A stretch of 64,000 nt of DNA from Microbacterium proteolyticum (GCF_030818075.1 NZ_JAUSZZ010000001.1:1674001-1738000), one strand, 5' to 3'. Numbered from the stretch's first letter, positions 8,903 through 18,431 are shown. Numbers and translations: made by a program. Notes: generated by a model not told the origin, from the letters alone.

Positions 8903-8954
8903 GAAGATCAACGCCCTGAAACCGCATCCGCGTTGTGAAGATTGACCGATCTTC
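8903..8954. promoter_or_regulatory. Candidate operator (GAAGAT half-sites) between aceA and the RamB-type gene
   Basis: The 128-bp divergent promoter region contains a perfect inverted repeat, GAAGAT at 8937-8942 and ATCTTC at 8949-8954 with a six-base spacer, and a further GAAGAT at 8903-8908. In Corynebacterium RamB binds between such divergent genes; the sequence here is not the corynebacterial RamB site, so binding by the neighbouring regulator is an inference from position. Confidence 0.45.
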
Positions 8955-8976
8955 TGCGGCTGTGAGACTCTGGCGT

Positions 8977-10452
8977 ATGGACACCGGCGTCTCGATTTCT
9001 TCGGCATCCCTTCCGCTCGACGATGAAGAGGTGGACACCCTCACCATCGGCCGACGCATCCGGCAGCTGCGCACCGCCCGCGGGATGACGCTCGACGATC
9101 TCGCCGGGGCGGTCGGCCGCGCTCCGAGCCAGATGTCGATGATCGAGAACGGTCGCCGAGAGGCCAAGCTCACCCTCCTCCAGGCGATCGCCCGCGCGCT
9201 GGAGTGCAAGCTCGACCAGATCCTGGATGCCGAGCCCCTCGACGCCCGCGCCACCCTCGAGCTGTCGGTCGAGCGGGCGATGCGCGGGCAGACGTTCCAA
9301 GCGCTCGGGATCGCGCCGTTCCGGGTCGGCCGGTCGGTGCCCGACGAGGCGCTCGCCGCGATGCTGGCGCTGCAGGCCGAGATCGAGCGCCTGCGGGAGG
9401 AACGCTCGGCGACGCCCGAAGAGGCGCGACGCGCCAACGTCGCCCTCCGCCGCCTGATGCGCACGCAGGACAACCACTTCGCCGAGCTCGAGACCGTGGC
9501 ATCCGAGATGCTCACGGCGATCGATCACCCCGGCGGCCCGCTGACGCAGCGCGGGGCGAGCGACATCGCCGCGCACCTCGGCTTCTCGCTGCACTACGTG
9601 CCCGATCTGCCGTCGTCGACGCGGAGCATCGCGGATGCCAAGAACGGTCGGCTGTACCTGTCGACGACGGTCGCGAAGGGCGACCCGCGCGCGGCCGTTT
9701 TGCAGGCCCTGTCGAGCCGGATCCTGGGTCATGGCGAGCCGACGAGCTACGACGAGTTCCTGCGTCAGCGCGTGGAGACGAACTACCTCACCGGGGCGCT
9801 GCTCATGCCCGAGAAGCACGTGGTCGCGGCCCTGCGCGAGGCGAAGGAGCGGCGGGCGATCAGCATCGAGGACCTCCGCGACGCCTACTCGGTGTCGTAC
9901 GAGACCGCGGCACACCGCTTCACGAACCTCGCGACCGTGCACCTCGGCATCCCGGTGCACTTCCTGAAGGTGCACGAGTCGGGGACGATCACGAAGGCGT
10001 ACGAGAACGACGACGTGAACTTCCCCACCGACCGGCTCGGCTCGATCGAGGGGCAGATGTGCTGCCGCCGGTGGACGAGCCGCGTGGTCTTCGACGAGGA
10101 CGACCTGTTCAACCCGTACTACCAGTACACCGACACCGGCAACGGCACGTACTGGTGCACCGCGCGCGTGGAGCAGTCGAGCGAGGGTGCGCACTCGGTG
10201 AGCGTGGGGGTGCGGTTCGACGACACGCGGTGGTTCCGCGGGCGCGACACACCCAACCGCGGGGTGTCGCGGCATTCGGTCGAGACGTGCTGCCGCCGGG
10301 CTCCCGCCGACCTCGAGGCCCAGTGGCGCGGGCAGGCGTGGCCGAACGTGCGCACCCCGCGGACGTTGCTGGCGACCCTGCCGACCGGGGCTTTCCCGGG
10401 CGTGGACACGACGGAGATGTACGAGTTCTTGCAGGCGCACGCCCCGGGGTGA
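8977..10452 (+). CDS. RamB/ScfR-type XRE regulator with IrrE-like domain
   Basis: A 491-residue regulator. An N-terminal Cro/C1 helix-turn-helix ([19 protein letters not shown] to [12 protein letters not shown], residues 18-65) is followed by a middle ImmA/IrrE-like region and a C-terminal cysteine-containing domain with QMCCRRW near residue 365 and [13 protein letters not shown] near residue 430, the DUF2083 part of short-chain fatty acyl-CoA regulators. In Corynebacterium glutamicum RamB represses aceA and aceB on glucose; divergence from aceA here supports the same role. ATG at 8977 is preferred over an in-frame ATG at 8935 because the latter would overlap the candidate operator. Confidence 0.88.
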   Translation: MDTGVSISSASLPLDDEEVDTLTIGRRIRQLRTARGMTLDDLAGAVGRAPSQMSMIENGRREAKLTLLQAIARALECKLDQILDAEPLDARATLELSVERAMRGQTFQALGIAPFRVGRSVPDEALAAMLALQAEIERLREERSATPEEARRANVALRRLMRTQDNHFAELETVASEMLTAIDHPGGPLTQRGASDIAAHLGFSLHYVPDLPSSTRSIADAKNGRLYLSTTVAKGDPRAAVLQALSSRILGHGEPTSYDEFLRQRVETNYLTGALLMPEKHVVAALREAKERRAISIEDLRDAYSVSYETAAHRFTNLATVHLGIPVHFLKVHESGTITKAYENDDVNFPTDRLGSIEGQMCCRRWTSRVVFDEDDLFNPYYQYTDTGNGTYWCTARVEQSSEGAHSVSVGVRFDDTRWFRGRDTPNRGVSRHSVETCCRRAPADLEAQWRGQAWPNVRTPRTLLATLPTGAFPGVDTTEMYEFLQAHAPG

Positions 10453-10499
10453 GTGGAGCCGCGGGCGCGGCGTCGAGCCGGTCGGGCGGCAGTGTGCAC

Positions 10500-10538
10500 C
10501 ATGCACATTGAGGTCCGCGATCCGGGCGACATGCACAT
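10500..10538. promoter_or_regulatory. Direct repeat CATGCACAT x2 upstream of the hydantoinase operon
   Basis: CATGCACAT occurs at 10500-10508 and 10530-10538, exactly 30 bp apart (about three helical turns), in the 157-bp gap before the NCS1 permease. The first copy is part of a wider GTGCACCATGCAC symmetry. A candidate activator or repressor site for the operon, possibly for the PucR protein encoded at its end; no direct evidence for the ligand. Confidence 0.35.
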
Positions 10539-10609
10539 GGGCATCGGGGGATGCCGGCAATAACGTGTGCAGCACCCGCACCGTCCCTCTTCCGCAAAAG
10601 GACACTCCT

Positions 10610-11950
10610 ATGGCACGTATGGCACACGCCGACGATTTCGCCCTCAGCCGCGTGACACCCGACGCCCAGAAGCACTGGTTCGGCATCGCCGTGCAGCGCT
10701 TCGGTCAGGTCTCGGCCCTGTCGCAGTTCCTCCTCGGCGCCACCCTCGGCTACGCCATGACCTTCGGCGAGGCGTTCCTCGCGCTGCTGCTCGGCTCGAT
10801 CATCCTCGAAGTCATCATGTGCATCGTCGGCATCATCGGGCAGAAGGAGGGACTGAACACCGCGCTGCTGGCCCGCTGGACCGGCTTCGGCGAAATCGGC
10901 GCCTCGCTCGTCGGCCTCGCGATCGGCATCAGCCTCATCGGCTGGTTCGGCATCCAGTCGGCCATCTCGGCCGAGTCGCTCGACTCGCTGCTGCCGGGAG
11001 TCATGCCGATGTGGGCGTGGAGCCTGCTGTTCGGCCTCGCCGTCACCGCGATCGTCGCCGTCGGCTTCGTCGGCATGCAGTGGCTCGCCAACGTCACCGT
11101 GCCGCTGTTCCTCGTGCTCGTGGGCTGGTCGATCATCACCGAGCTCAGCAACCACTCGATCGGCGACCTGCTCACCTCGCCCGCCCCCGGACCCACCATG
11201 AGCGTGTGGCAGGGCACGGCGATCGTCGCCGGCGGCCTCATCGTCGGCGCGATCATCACCGCCGACATGACCCGCTTCAACCGTTCCAAGGCCGACGTCG
11301 TCAAGCAGACCGTCGTGGGCGTCTCGCTCGGGGAGTTCGTCATCGGCCTCTCGGGCGTGCTGCTCGCCCACGCCGCGCAGACGGGCAACATCGTCGCGAT
11401 CGTCACCTCGTCGGTGGGCCTGGTGGGCCTGATCATCGTGATCACCGGCACGCTGAAGATCAACGACTGGAACCTCTACTCCTCGACGCTCGGCCTCGTG
11501 AACTTCATCTCCACCGCCTTCGGCAAGAACCTCCACCGCGTCAGCACCACCATCGTGCTCGGCGTCGTCGGCTCGATCCTCGCCGCCGCCGGCATCCTGT
11601 CGCAGTTCACCGGGTTCCTCATCATCCTCGGCGTCGTCTTCCCGCCCATCGCCGGCATCATGGTCGCCGAGTACTTCCTCGTGCGCCGCTGGCGCGGCGA
11701 GCTCGACGCCTCGCGCGCCGAGGGACGCCTGCCGAGCACCGCCCCGCGCCTGGTCCCCGTGACCCTCGTGGTCTGGCTGGTCTCGGCCCTGGTCGGCTAC
11801 TTCGTGACCTGGGGCATCCCGGCGATCTCCTCGCTCGTGCTCTCGATCGTGCTGTACACCGTCGCCGGGAAGCTCGGCTGGGTGCGCGGTGTCGGCGAGG
11901 CGACGACCGCCCAGGCTCCCGTGCGCGACGCCGTCCCCGTGGCATCCTGA
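10610..11950 (+). CDS. NCS1-type permease (cytosine permease/CodB-like)
   Basis: A 446-residue membrane protein with about 12 hydrophobic segments, matching the nucleobase-cation-symport-1 family that imports cytosine, allantoin, hydantoins and similar compounds. Helix 1 begins at about residue 25 (FGQVSALSQFLLGATLGYAM), and the ITADMTRFNRSKAD loop near residue 220 and TLKINDWNLYSSTLG near residue 283 are family-typical. An AAAAGGA ribosome site precedes the ATG at 10610. It heads an apparent operon with HyuA and three DUF917 genes, so the imported compound is probably a cyclic amide or ureide-type ring handled by those enzymes. Confidence 0.85.
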   Translation: MARMAHADDFALSRVTPDAQKHWFGIAVQRFGQVSALSQFLLGATLGYAMTFGEAFLALLLGSIILEVIMCIVGIIGQKEGLNTALLARWTGFGEIGASLVGLAIGISLIGWFGIQSAISAESLDSLLPGVMPMWAWSLLFGLAVTAIVAVGFVGMQWLANVTVPLFLVLVGWSIITELSNHSIGDLLTSPAPGPTMSVWQGTAIVAGGLIVGAIITADMTRFNRSKADVVKQTVVGVSLGEFVIGLSGVLLAHAAQTGNIVAIVTSSVGLVGLIIVITGTLKINDWNLYSSTLGLVNFISTAFGKNLHRVSTTIVLGVVGSILAAAGILSQFTGFLIILGVVFPPIAGIMVAEYFLVRRWRGELDASRAEGRLPSTAPRLVPVTLVVWLVSALVGYFVTWGIPAISSLVLSIVLYTVAGKLGWVRGVGEATTAQAPVRDAVPVAS

Positions 11951-11982
11951 CCCACCCTCCCCGAACGAGAAGAGCTCCACCC

Positions 11983-13536
11983 ATGCACATCGGCATCGAC
12001 GTCGGCGGCACCAACACCGACGCAGTGCTCATGGACGGCAAGGACACCCTCGCCGGCGTGAAGAAGTCCACCAGCCCGGATGTCACCACCGGCATCGTCG
12101 ACGCGATCGCCGCCCTGCGCGCCGAGCGCGACTTCGCCGGCTCCGACATCGACGCGGTGATGATCGGCACGACCCACTTCATCAACGCGCTCGTGCAGGC
12201 CCAGCGGCTCGCACCGACCGCCGCGGTGCGGCTGGGCCTTCCCGCCACGAAGGCCCTGCCTCCGCTCGTGGACTGGCCGGGGGTGCTCACCGAGGCGATC
12301 CAGGCGCGCAGCTACTTGGCGCACGGCGGCTACGAGTTCGACGGGCGGCCCATCTCGCCGCTCGACGAAGACGAGCTGCGCGGCATCGCCGACGACATGA
12401 AGGCGCACGGCGTGCGCTCGGTGGCGATCTCGTCGGTGTTCTCGCCGGTCAACCACGACCTCGAGGTGCGTGCGGCCGAGATCCTCGGCGACGTGCTGGG
12501 ACCGGACGTGGCGATCTCGCTCTCGCACGAGATCGGCCGGATCGGCCTGCTCGAGCGCGAGAACGCCACGATCATCAACGCCGCCCTGCGTGAACTCGCC
12601 TCCGAGATCGTCGACGGGCTCACCGCCGCGGTGCGCGCGGAGGGAATCGAAGCCCCGATCTTCCTCAGCCAGAACGACGGCACGCTGATGGACGAGGACT
12701 ACGTGCGCCTCTACCCCGTCGCGACCTTCGCGTCGGGCCCGACCAACTCCATGCGCGGGGCCGCCCTCACCAGCGGCCTGCAGACGTGCGCGGTGGTCGA
12801 CATCGGCGGCACGACGGCCGACATCGGTCTGCTCAACGCCGGGTTCCCGCGCGAGACGGCGAACGAGGTCAAGGTCGCCGGCATCCGCACCAACTTCCGG
12901 ATGCCGGATGTGCTGTCGATCGGCATCGGCGGCGGATCGATCGTCGATCTCGACACCGGCGAGGTCGGCCCCGCATCGGTCGGGTACCGCCTGACCGAGG
13001 AGGCGCTGGTGTTCGGCGGCTCCACCCTCACCGCGACCGACATCGCCGTGGCGGCCGGGCGCGCGAACGTGGGCGACCCCTCACGCGTCGCGCACCTCGA
13101 TCCCGCCTTCGTCGAGCGCGTGCTGACGCGCATCGCCGATCGTGTGGCCGAGGCCGTCGACCGGATGCGCACCTCGCCCGAGCCGATCCCGGTGGTCGCC
13201 GTCGGCGGTGGCAGCATCCTGCTCCCCGAGGAATTGCCGATGTTCGGTGCCGTGCACCGCCCGCGCAACTACGCCGTGGCCAACGCCATCGGCGCCTCGA
13301 TCGCGCAGGTGGGCGGCGAGATCGACAAGGTCTACGCGATCGAGGCGGGCCGACGCGACGAGGGCATCGCCGCGATCCGCGCCGAGGCCGTCGACAAGGC
13401 GGTCGCCGCGGGCGCACGGCCGTCGTCGGTGTCGATCGTGGACTTCGACGAGGTGCCGATCCCGTACCTTCCGGGCAACGCCACCCGGGTGCGCGTGAAG
13501 GCGGTCGGCGACCTCGACATGGGCGTGCGGGCGTGA
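11983..13536 (+). CDS. Hydantoinase/oxoprolinase family protein (HyuA-like)
   Basis: A 517-residue protein of the ATP-dependent hydantoinase A/5-oxoprolinase family, which opens five-membered cyclic amides using ATP. The actin-like ATPase phosphate motifs are visible: IGIDVGGTNTDAV at residue 3 and VVDIGGTTADIG near residue 270, then GIGGGSIVDLDTG near residue 315 and VAVGGGSILLP near residue 407. It is shorter than the 680-residue HyuA proteins and lacks their C-terminal region, as in members that are fused to or neighbour DUF917. It starts 32 bases after the permease and its stop overlaps the next gene (GTGA). Confidence 0.88.
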   Translation: MHIGIDVGGTNTDAVLMDGKDTLAGVKKSTSPDVTTGIVDAIAALRAERDFAGSDIDAVMIGTTHFINALVQAQRLAPTAAVRLGLPATKALPPLVDWPGVLTEAIQARSYLAHGGYEFDGRPISPLDEDELRGIADDMKAHGVRSVAISSVFSPVNHDLEVRAAEILGDVLGPDVAISLSHEIGRIGLLERENATIINAALRELASEIVDGLTAAVRAEGIEAPIFLSQNDGTLMDEDYVRLYPVATFASGPTNSMRGAALTSGLQTCAVVDIGGTTADIGLLNAGFPRETANEVKVAGIRTNFRMPDVLSIGIGGGSIVDLDTGEVGPASVGYRLTEEALVFGGSTLTATDIAVAAGRANVGDPSRVAHLDPAFVERVLTRIADRVAEAVDRMRTSPEPIPVVAVGGGSILLPEELPMFGAVHRPRNYAVANAIGASIAQVGGEIDKVYAIEAGRRDEGIAAIRAEAVDKAVAAGARPSSVSIVDFDEVPIPYLPGNATRVRVKAVGDLDMGVRA

Positions 13537-14621
13537 GCTGGCAGCTCACCCCGTCGCTCGTCGGCGACCTCGCCCGCGGTGCCGCCGTGCTCGGAACCGG
13601 GGGCGGGGGAGACCCCTACATCGGCGCGCTGCTGGCTCGCCGGGCGCTCGCCGCGCACGGGCCCGTGACGGTCGTCGGCCTCGACGAACTGCCCGACGAC
13701 GCCCTCGTGCTCACCGTCGCGATGATGGGCGCCCCGACCGTCATGGTCGAGAAGCTCCCGAGCCTCGACGAGGTCGTCGCCCCCGTGCACGCGCTCGGTG
13801 CCTCGCTCGGGCGCCCGGTCACCCACATCGCGTGCGCCGAGGCGGGCGGGGTGAACTCCACCATCCCGATCGCCGCGGCGGCCGCCCTGGGCCTGCCTCT
13901 CCTGGATGCCGACGGCATGGGCCGTGCCTTCCCCGAGCTGCAGATGGTGCTGCCGACCCTCTACGGCGTCACCGCCTCGCCTCTCGCTTTCGCCGACGAG
14001 AAGGGCAACACCGCGGTGCTGTCGACCATCGACAACACCTGGACCGAGCGCATCGCCCGCGTCGCGTGCGTCGAGATGGGCTGCTCGGTCATGCTCGCCG
14101 GCTTCGCCATGTCGGGGGAGACCGCGCGCGAGGCGCTCGTGCCCGCGTCGCTGTCGGCGTGCCTGTCGATCGGACGCGGCATCGTCGAAGCCCGCGAGGC
14201 CAAGACCGACCCGGTCGCCGCGGTGATCGAGGCCCTTGGCGGGCGCGAGGTGTTCGCCGGAAAGGTGGTCGACGTCGAGCGGGGGACCACCGCGGGTTTC
14301 GCGCGCGGCAACGCCCGTATCGAGGGTCAGGGCGACACGCTCACACTGTCGTTCCAGAACGAGCACCTCATCGCGCGCACGACCGCCGGCATCCTGGTCA
14401 CCACCCCCGACCTCATCATCGTGGTGGATGCCGAGAGCGCCGAGCCCATCACCACCGAGGGTCTGCGCTACGGCCAGCGCGTCCGCGTGATCGCCGCCCC
14501 CAGCGACGAGCGCTGGCACAGCGCGGAGGCCCTCGCCATGGTCGGGCCCGGCTACTTCGGCTACGACCTGCCGTCCCACCGCTTCGACGGCACCATCGAG
14601 AACCCGGAGATCGCCGCATGA
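13533..14621 (+). CDS. DUF917 protein, paralogue 1
   Basis: A 362-residue DUF917 protein; the Pfam family is now named after S-methyl-thiohydantoin desulfurase, as I recall it. These proteins usually accompany hydantoinase/oxoprolinase A subunits, sometimes as a fused domain. Signatures are LGTGGGGDPYIGALLA near residue 21, MMGAPTVMVEKLP near residue 65, CAEAGGVNSTIP near residue 102 and LDADGMGRAFPELQM near residue 124, with a C-terminal ESAEPITTEGLRYGQRV block. GTG at 13533 overlaps the HyuA stop. It probably acts with HyuA on a cyclic substrate; the exact reaction is unknown. Confidence 0.82.
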   Translation: MSWQLTPSLVGDLARGAAVLGTGGGGDPYIGALLARRALAAHGPVTVVGLDELPDDALVLTVAMMGAPTVMVEKLPSLDEVVAPVHALGASLGRPVTHIACAEAGGVNSTIPIAAAAALGLPLLDADGMGRAFPELQMVLPTLYGVTASPLAFADEKGNTAVLSTIDNTWTERIARVACVEMGCSVMLAGFAMSGETAREALVPASLSACLSIGRGIVEAREAKTDPVAAVIEALGGREVFAGKVVDVERGTTAGFARGNARIEGQGDTLTLSFQNEHLIARTTAGILVTTPDLIIVVDAESAEPITTEGLRYGQRVRVIAAPSDERWHSAEALAMVGPGYFGYDLPSHRFDGTIENPEIAA

Positions 14622-15745
14622 GCTGGACCCTGACCGCCGCCGACCTGCCCGACCTGGCCCGTGGAGCGACGCTGCTCGGCACCGGCGGAGGCGGCGACCC
14701 CTACATCGGACAGAAGCTCGTGGAGCGCGTGCTCGGCGCGGGGAGCATCACGGTGCTCGACCCCGACGAGATCGCCGACGACATGTTCGTCATCCCCACC
14801 GCGCAGATGGGTGCGCCGACCGTGATGATCGAGAAGATCCCCGCGGGCACCGAGCCGACGCTGGCGCTGCGCACCCTCGAGAAGCACCTCGGTCGGACCG
14901 CCGACGCGACCATGCCGATCGAGTGCGGCGGCATCAATTCGATGATCCCGCTGCTCGTCGCGGCCGAGACGGGGCTTCCCGTGGTGGATGCCGACGGCAT
15001 GGGTCGCGCGTTCCCGGAACTGTCGATGGAGACCTTCGCCGTCTACGGCGTGCACGGCTCCCCCCTGGCCCTCGCGGGCGAGCGCGGCGAGACGGCCATC
15101 ATCGACACCGGCGACGACGACCGCCAGATGGAATGGCTCGCCCGCGGCGTCACGATCCGCCTCGGCGGGGTGGCGCACATCGCCGAGTACGCCATGACCG
15201 GCGCCGACGTACGGCGCACCGCGATCCCGCGGACGCTGTCGATGGCGCTGGCGCTGGGGCGCGGCATCCGCGAGGCCCGTGAGCAGCACCGTTCGCCGTT
15301 CGAGGCGATCGCCGACGTGCTGTCGACGACGCTGTACCCGCACGTGCGGGAGCTGTTCGTCGGCAAGGTCACCGACGTCGAGCGTCGCACCACCGACGGG
15401 TTCGCAAAGGGGCGCGCGACCATCTCGGCCCTCGACCCCGCCGATGACGCGACCCTCGAGGTGGCCTTCCAGAACGAGAACCTCACCGCCCGCCGCGACG
15501 GGCTACTGGTGGCGATCGTGCCCGACCTCATCTGCATCACCGACATCGAATCGGCCGAGCCCATCACCACCGAGGGACTGCGGTACGGCCAGCGCGTGCG
15601 CGTGCTCGGCATCTCGACGCCCGACATCATGCGCACCCCCGGCGCGCTCGCCGCGTTCGGCCCGTCGGCGTTCGGTCTCGCCGACGCCTTCGAGCCGGTG
15701 GAGCAGCTGCGGGGCGCGGACGTACGGACGCTCATTACCCTGTGA
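14618..15745 (+). CDS. DUF917 protein, paralogue 2
   Basis: A 375-residue DUF917 protein and clear paralogue of the preceding product, with the same N-terminal LLGTGGGGDPYIGQKL, QMGAPTVMIEKIP, IECGGINSMIP and VDADGMGRAFPELSM motifs and the same ESAEPITTEGLRYGQRVRV block near the C-terminus. The ATG overlaps the previous stop (ATGA), as expected for a coupled operon. Duplicate members of this family may form hetero-oligomers or act on successive substrates; sequence alone does not separate the two. Confidence 0.82.
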   Translation: MSWTLTAADLPDLARGATLLGTGGGGDPYIGQKLVERVLGAGSITVLDPDEIADDMFVIPTAQMGAPTVMIEKIPAGTEPTLALRTLEKHLGRTADATMPIECGGINSMIPLLVAAETGLPVVDADGMGRAFPELSMETFAVYGVHGSPLALAGERGETAIIDTGDDDRQMEWLARGVTIRLGGVAHIAEYAMTGADVRRTAIPRTLSMALALGRGIREAREQHRSPFEAIADVLSTTLYPHVRELFVGKVTDVERRTTDGFAKGRATISALDPADDATLEVAFQNENLTARRDGLLVAIVPDLICITDIESAEPITTEGLRYGQRVRVLGISTPDIMRTPGALAAFGPSAFGLADAFEPVEQLRGADVRTLITL

Positions 15746-16755
15746 GCATGAGAACCCTCGGGCCCGAACGCCTGTCGGCGCTGGCCCGAGGGTTCGCGCT
15801 GCTCGGTGCGGGCGGCGGTGGCACCACCACTCTGCTCGAGCTCATGGCGGCCGTGTCGCTCGATGGTCCGGTCGTGCTGCACGACGTCGACGACCTCGAT
15901 CCCTCCACCCCGTGCGTCGCCGTGGGCTTCGCGGGGTCCACCTACCTCCTGGGCGAACGGGTGCCCGGCGATGACGCCTTCGCCCCGCTCCTGACGGCGG
16001 CCGAACGATGGACGGGTGTCGCGGCGGCGGCCGTGTGCGCCATGGAGGGGGCGGGTCTGAACGGCCTGACGCCGTTCCTCCTGGCCCGCGGGCACACCCT
16101 CGTCGACGCCGACCTGATGGGCCGGGCCCTGCCCGGCGTCGACCAGCTCTCGCTCGTCGTCGATGCCGTGCCCGGGGTCGTGCTCGTCGCCGACACCGGC
16201 GGGGGCGTCATGGTGCTGGAGTCGTCGCGGGGCGCCGACGTCGAGAGCCTCGTGCGCGCGAGCGTCATCCGTGCCGGAGGAGCGGGCGCCGTGCTCGTGG
16301 CCGGGTTCACCGTCGGCGACCTCGCCGACCACGCGATCCGGGGAACGTTCGCCCGCGCCCTGGCGCTCGGCGACGCCGACGTGTTCGGTGACGACCTCCC
16401 CGGGGCGCGAATGCTCGGCGCGGGGAGGGTGAGCGCGGTGGATGCCGTGCCCGACGATCCCTTCGCGAGATCGGTCGAGCTGACCGGCGACGACGGCGCG
16501 TTGCTGCGCTTGGTCGCGCGCTCGGAGTTTCTGGCGGTCACTCGCGACGGGCAGACGATCGCCGCATCGCCCGACATCCTCGTCGCGATCGACTCCGTGT
16601 CGGGAGACGTGCTGCAGGTCGACGCCGTCACCCTGGCCCGTCATGTGCGGGTGCTGGCGCTCGCGGCGCCGGAATGGTGGACCGATTCCCCTGAACGTCT
16701 TTCGCACGTGGTGCCCGGTGCGTACGGGTTGCGCGACCTCGAGGTGGAGCGATGA
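15742..16755 (+). CDS. DUF917 protein, paralogue 3 (divergent)
   Basis: A 337-residue third family member, shorter and more diverged. The N-terminal loop is GAGGGGTTTLLELM instead of GTGGGGDPYI, and the middle block is AMEGAGLNGLTPF instead of AGGVNSTIPI, so residues conserved in the other two are changed. The fold-defining spacing and VDADLMGRALPGVDQ are retained. The GTG at 15742 overlaps the preceding stop; ATG 15748 is an alternative. The altered motifs suggest a structural or regulatory subunit or a different substrate. Confidence 0.75.
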   Translation: MSMRTLGPERLSALARGFALLGAGGGGTTTLLELMAAVSLDGPVVLHDVDDLDPSTPCVAVGFAGSTYLLGERVPGDDAFAPLLTAAERWTGVAAAAVCAMEGAGLNGLTPFLLARGHTLVDADLMGRALPGVDQLSLVVDAVPGVVLVADTGGGVMVLESSRGADVESLVRASVIRAGGAGAVLVAGFTVGDLADHAIRGTFARALALGDADVFGDDLPGARMLGAGRVSAVDAVPDDPFARSVELTGDDGALLRLVARSEFLAVTRDGQTIAASPDILVAIDSVSGDVLQVDAVTLARHVRVLALAAPEWWTDSPERLSHVVPGAYGLRDLEVER

Positions 16756-16798
16756 CGGCCCTGCCGGCCTCCGCGCCCCGCGATCGAAGCGGGCCATC

Positions 16799-18307
16799 GT
16801 GACGCCCCTCGAGTTGCGCGCGCTGCTCGCGCACCCCGCGAACGGCCGGGCGCGGGTACTCGTCGAGGCCGTCGGGGTCGACGCCTTCGCCGGGGTGATC
16901 GTCGCCGCGCGGGAGGAGATGCTGCCCGCGCGCGGAGACCGGGAGCTCGCCGCGCTGACCGAGCCCCCGCCCTCGGCGCCCTGGCAGCAGGATGCGCTCG
17001 TGCGTCGCGTGCGGGACCGCGGCTTCCGCGGCCTCGCCCTGCCCGGGGCCGATGCGCTGGGTGCCGGCAGCCGCGGCCTGGCCGCGCGCCTCGGGCTGAC
17101 CCTGCTCGCCGTGGACGATCCGATGGCGCTGGCCCGCGCCGCGTGGGAGCTCGTGCAGGGGCGCGACGCCCTGACGCTGGGGTACGTGCGACGCGTCGCG
17201 CAGTCCATCGAGTACTCCGCCGCGCACCTGGCCGACCTGCTCCGTCACCTCTCGGCGAGCGTCGGTCACGGCGTGGCCCTCATCGACGCCGAGGGCGTGC
17301 TGCTGCAGGCCGGCGGTGAGCTGCCCGAGGCGGTCCGCGCGGCCATCGACTTCGGGCTCTGGCAGGACGCGGTGTCGGTCGCCGAGGGGGCGGCCGCCTC
17401 CGTGCGCGTCGACAGCCCGAGCCGCGCCGGGCTGCGTCTGGCCGTGTTCGGCTCCGGGCTGAGCCCCGCGCAGCTGTCGGCCCTGGCGGTGGCCGCCGAG
17501 GTGGCGATGCCGGCGGTGGCCGCCCGCATCCTCATCGACGAGGTGGCCGACGTCAGCGATGCCGCCGTGGCATCCGGTCTGCTGCGCGAGTTCCTCGAAG
17601 CCCGCGACGCGCGCGACCCCGATGTCGAGCAGCGCATGAGCGAGCGCGGGTGGCGTACGGGCGGGTATCACCTCGCGTTCCGCATCGCCGGGCGCCGTCG
17701 ACTCGAGACGCTCGAGCTTCTGCGCTTCGTGCGCCGGAACCTGGCCGCGTTGCCCGTCGATTCTCAGGCCGTGACCAGCGGCCGCGGGGTGACCGGCTGG
17801 CTGAGCTTCGCCGAGCCGCCGACATCCGCCCGTCTCGACGAGCACGTGGCCGCGGTGCGGGCCCTGCACGATCAGGCGCGGCGTTCGTTCGACGTCGCCA
17901 CGGGCGTCGGCTCGCTGGACAGCGGAGCGAGCGGGCTGCTGCGCAGCATCGACGGCGCGGTCGACGGCGTGCGCATCGCCACGGGACGCGCCGCGACGGG
18001 ATGGTTCGTCCGGGTCGACGCCCTCGGCGTCGAACAGGTGCTGCTGTCGTGGGCGGGATCGGACACCTTCGTCCCCGCCGCCGAGTCGCTGCTCGCGCCC
18101 CTCGTTTCGCAGGGGCCGGAACTTCTCGAGACGCTGACGGCCTACCTCGACCACGAGTCGGGGGTGTCGGCGACCGCGACCGCCCTGGGGCTGCACCGCA
18201 ACACCGTGGCGATGCGTATCGCCCGCGCGCAGGAACTGCTCGGCATCGACCTCACCGACACCGACGCACGCCTCGCCCTGCACCTGGCGTGTCGCGCGCT
18301 GCGCTGA
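16799..18307 (+). CDS. PucR-family transcriptional regulator (hydantoinase operon)
   Basis: A 502-residue regulator with an N-terminal ligand-binding region related to the PucR purine-catabolism domain, a GGDEF-like middle part and a C-terminal PucR helix-turn-helix: LTAYLDHESGVSATATALGL then HRNTVAMRIARAQELLGIDL near residue 450-490. PucR proteins typically activate purine, ureide or amine catabolism genes. The GTG at 16799 follows the DUF917 gene by 43 bases; earlier starts lie within that gene. The position at the end of the operon makes it the likely local regulator. Confidence 0.85.
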   Translation: MTPLELRALLAHPANGRARVLVEAVGVDAFAGVIVAAREEMLPARGDRELAALTEPPPSAPWQQDALVRRVRDRGFRGLALPGADALGAGSRGLAARLGLTLLAVDDPMALARAAWELVQGRDALTLGYVRRVAQSIEYSAAHLADLLRHLSASVGHGVALIDAEGVLLQAGGELPEAVRAAIDFGLWQDAVSVAEGAAASVRVDSPSRAGLRLAVFGSGLSPAQLSALAVAAEVAMPAVAARILIDEVADVSDAAVASGLLREFLEARDARDPDVEQRMSERGWRTGGYHLAFRIAGRRRLETLELLRFVRRNLAALPVDSQAVTSGRGVTGWLSFAEPPTSARLDEHVAAVRALHDQARRSFDVATGVGSLDSGASGLLRSIDGAVDGVRIATGRAATGWFVRVDALGVEQVLLSWAGSDTFVPAAESLLAPLVSQGPELLETLTAYLDHESGVSATATALGLHRNTVAMRIARAQELLGIDLTDTDARLALHLACRALR

Positions 18308-18326
18308 GGCACGGTCGCCGGATCGT

Positions 18327-18404
18327 CGAGATGACCCGCTCCGCCCGAGATGACGCGTTCTGCAGCGGAACAACGCGTGATCTCGGGAGGCGAGGGTCAT
18401 CTCG
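18327..18404. repeat. Palindrome family C, solo copy between convergent pucR genes
   Basis: Arms 18327-18361 and 18370-18404 match at 30 of 35 positions around an 8-base loop. Each arm holds two direct copies of CGAGATGAC, 17 bases apart. Total length 78 bp is identical to the other two family C copies (44584 and 46112). It occupies the 124-bp gap between two convergent PucR genes and could act as a bidirectional terminator there. Confidence 0.85.
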
Positions 18405-18431
18405 CGCAGAGGGCGGGGCGGATGGGGGTGC

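Noticed and set aside
3303..8938. Very long plus-strand open frames antisense to the aminotransferase, aceB and aceA
   Set aside because: High G+C removes stop codons in antisense frames. The minus-strand genes have conserved motifs throughout, and the plus-strand products do not.
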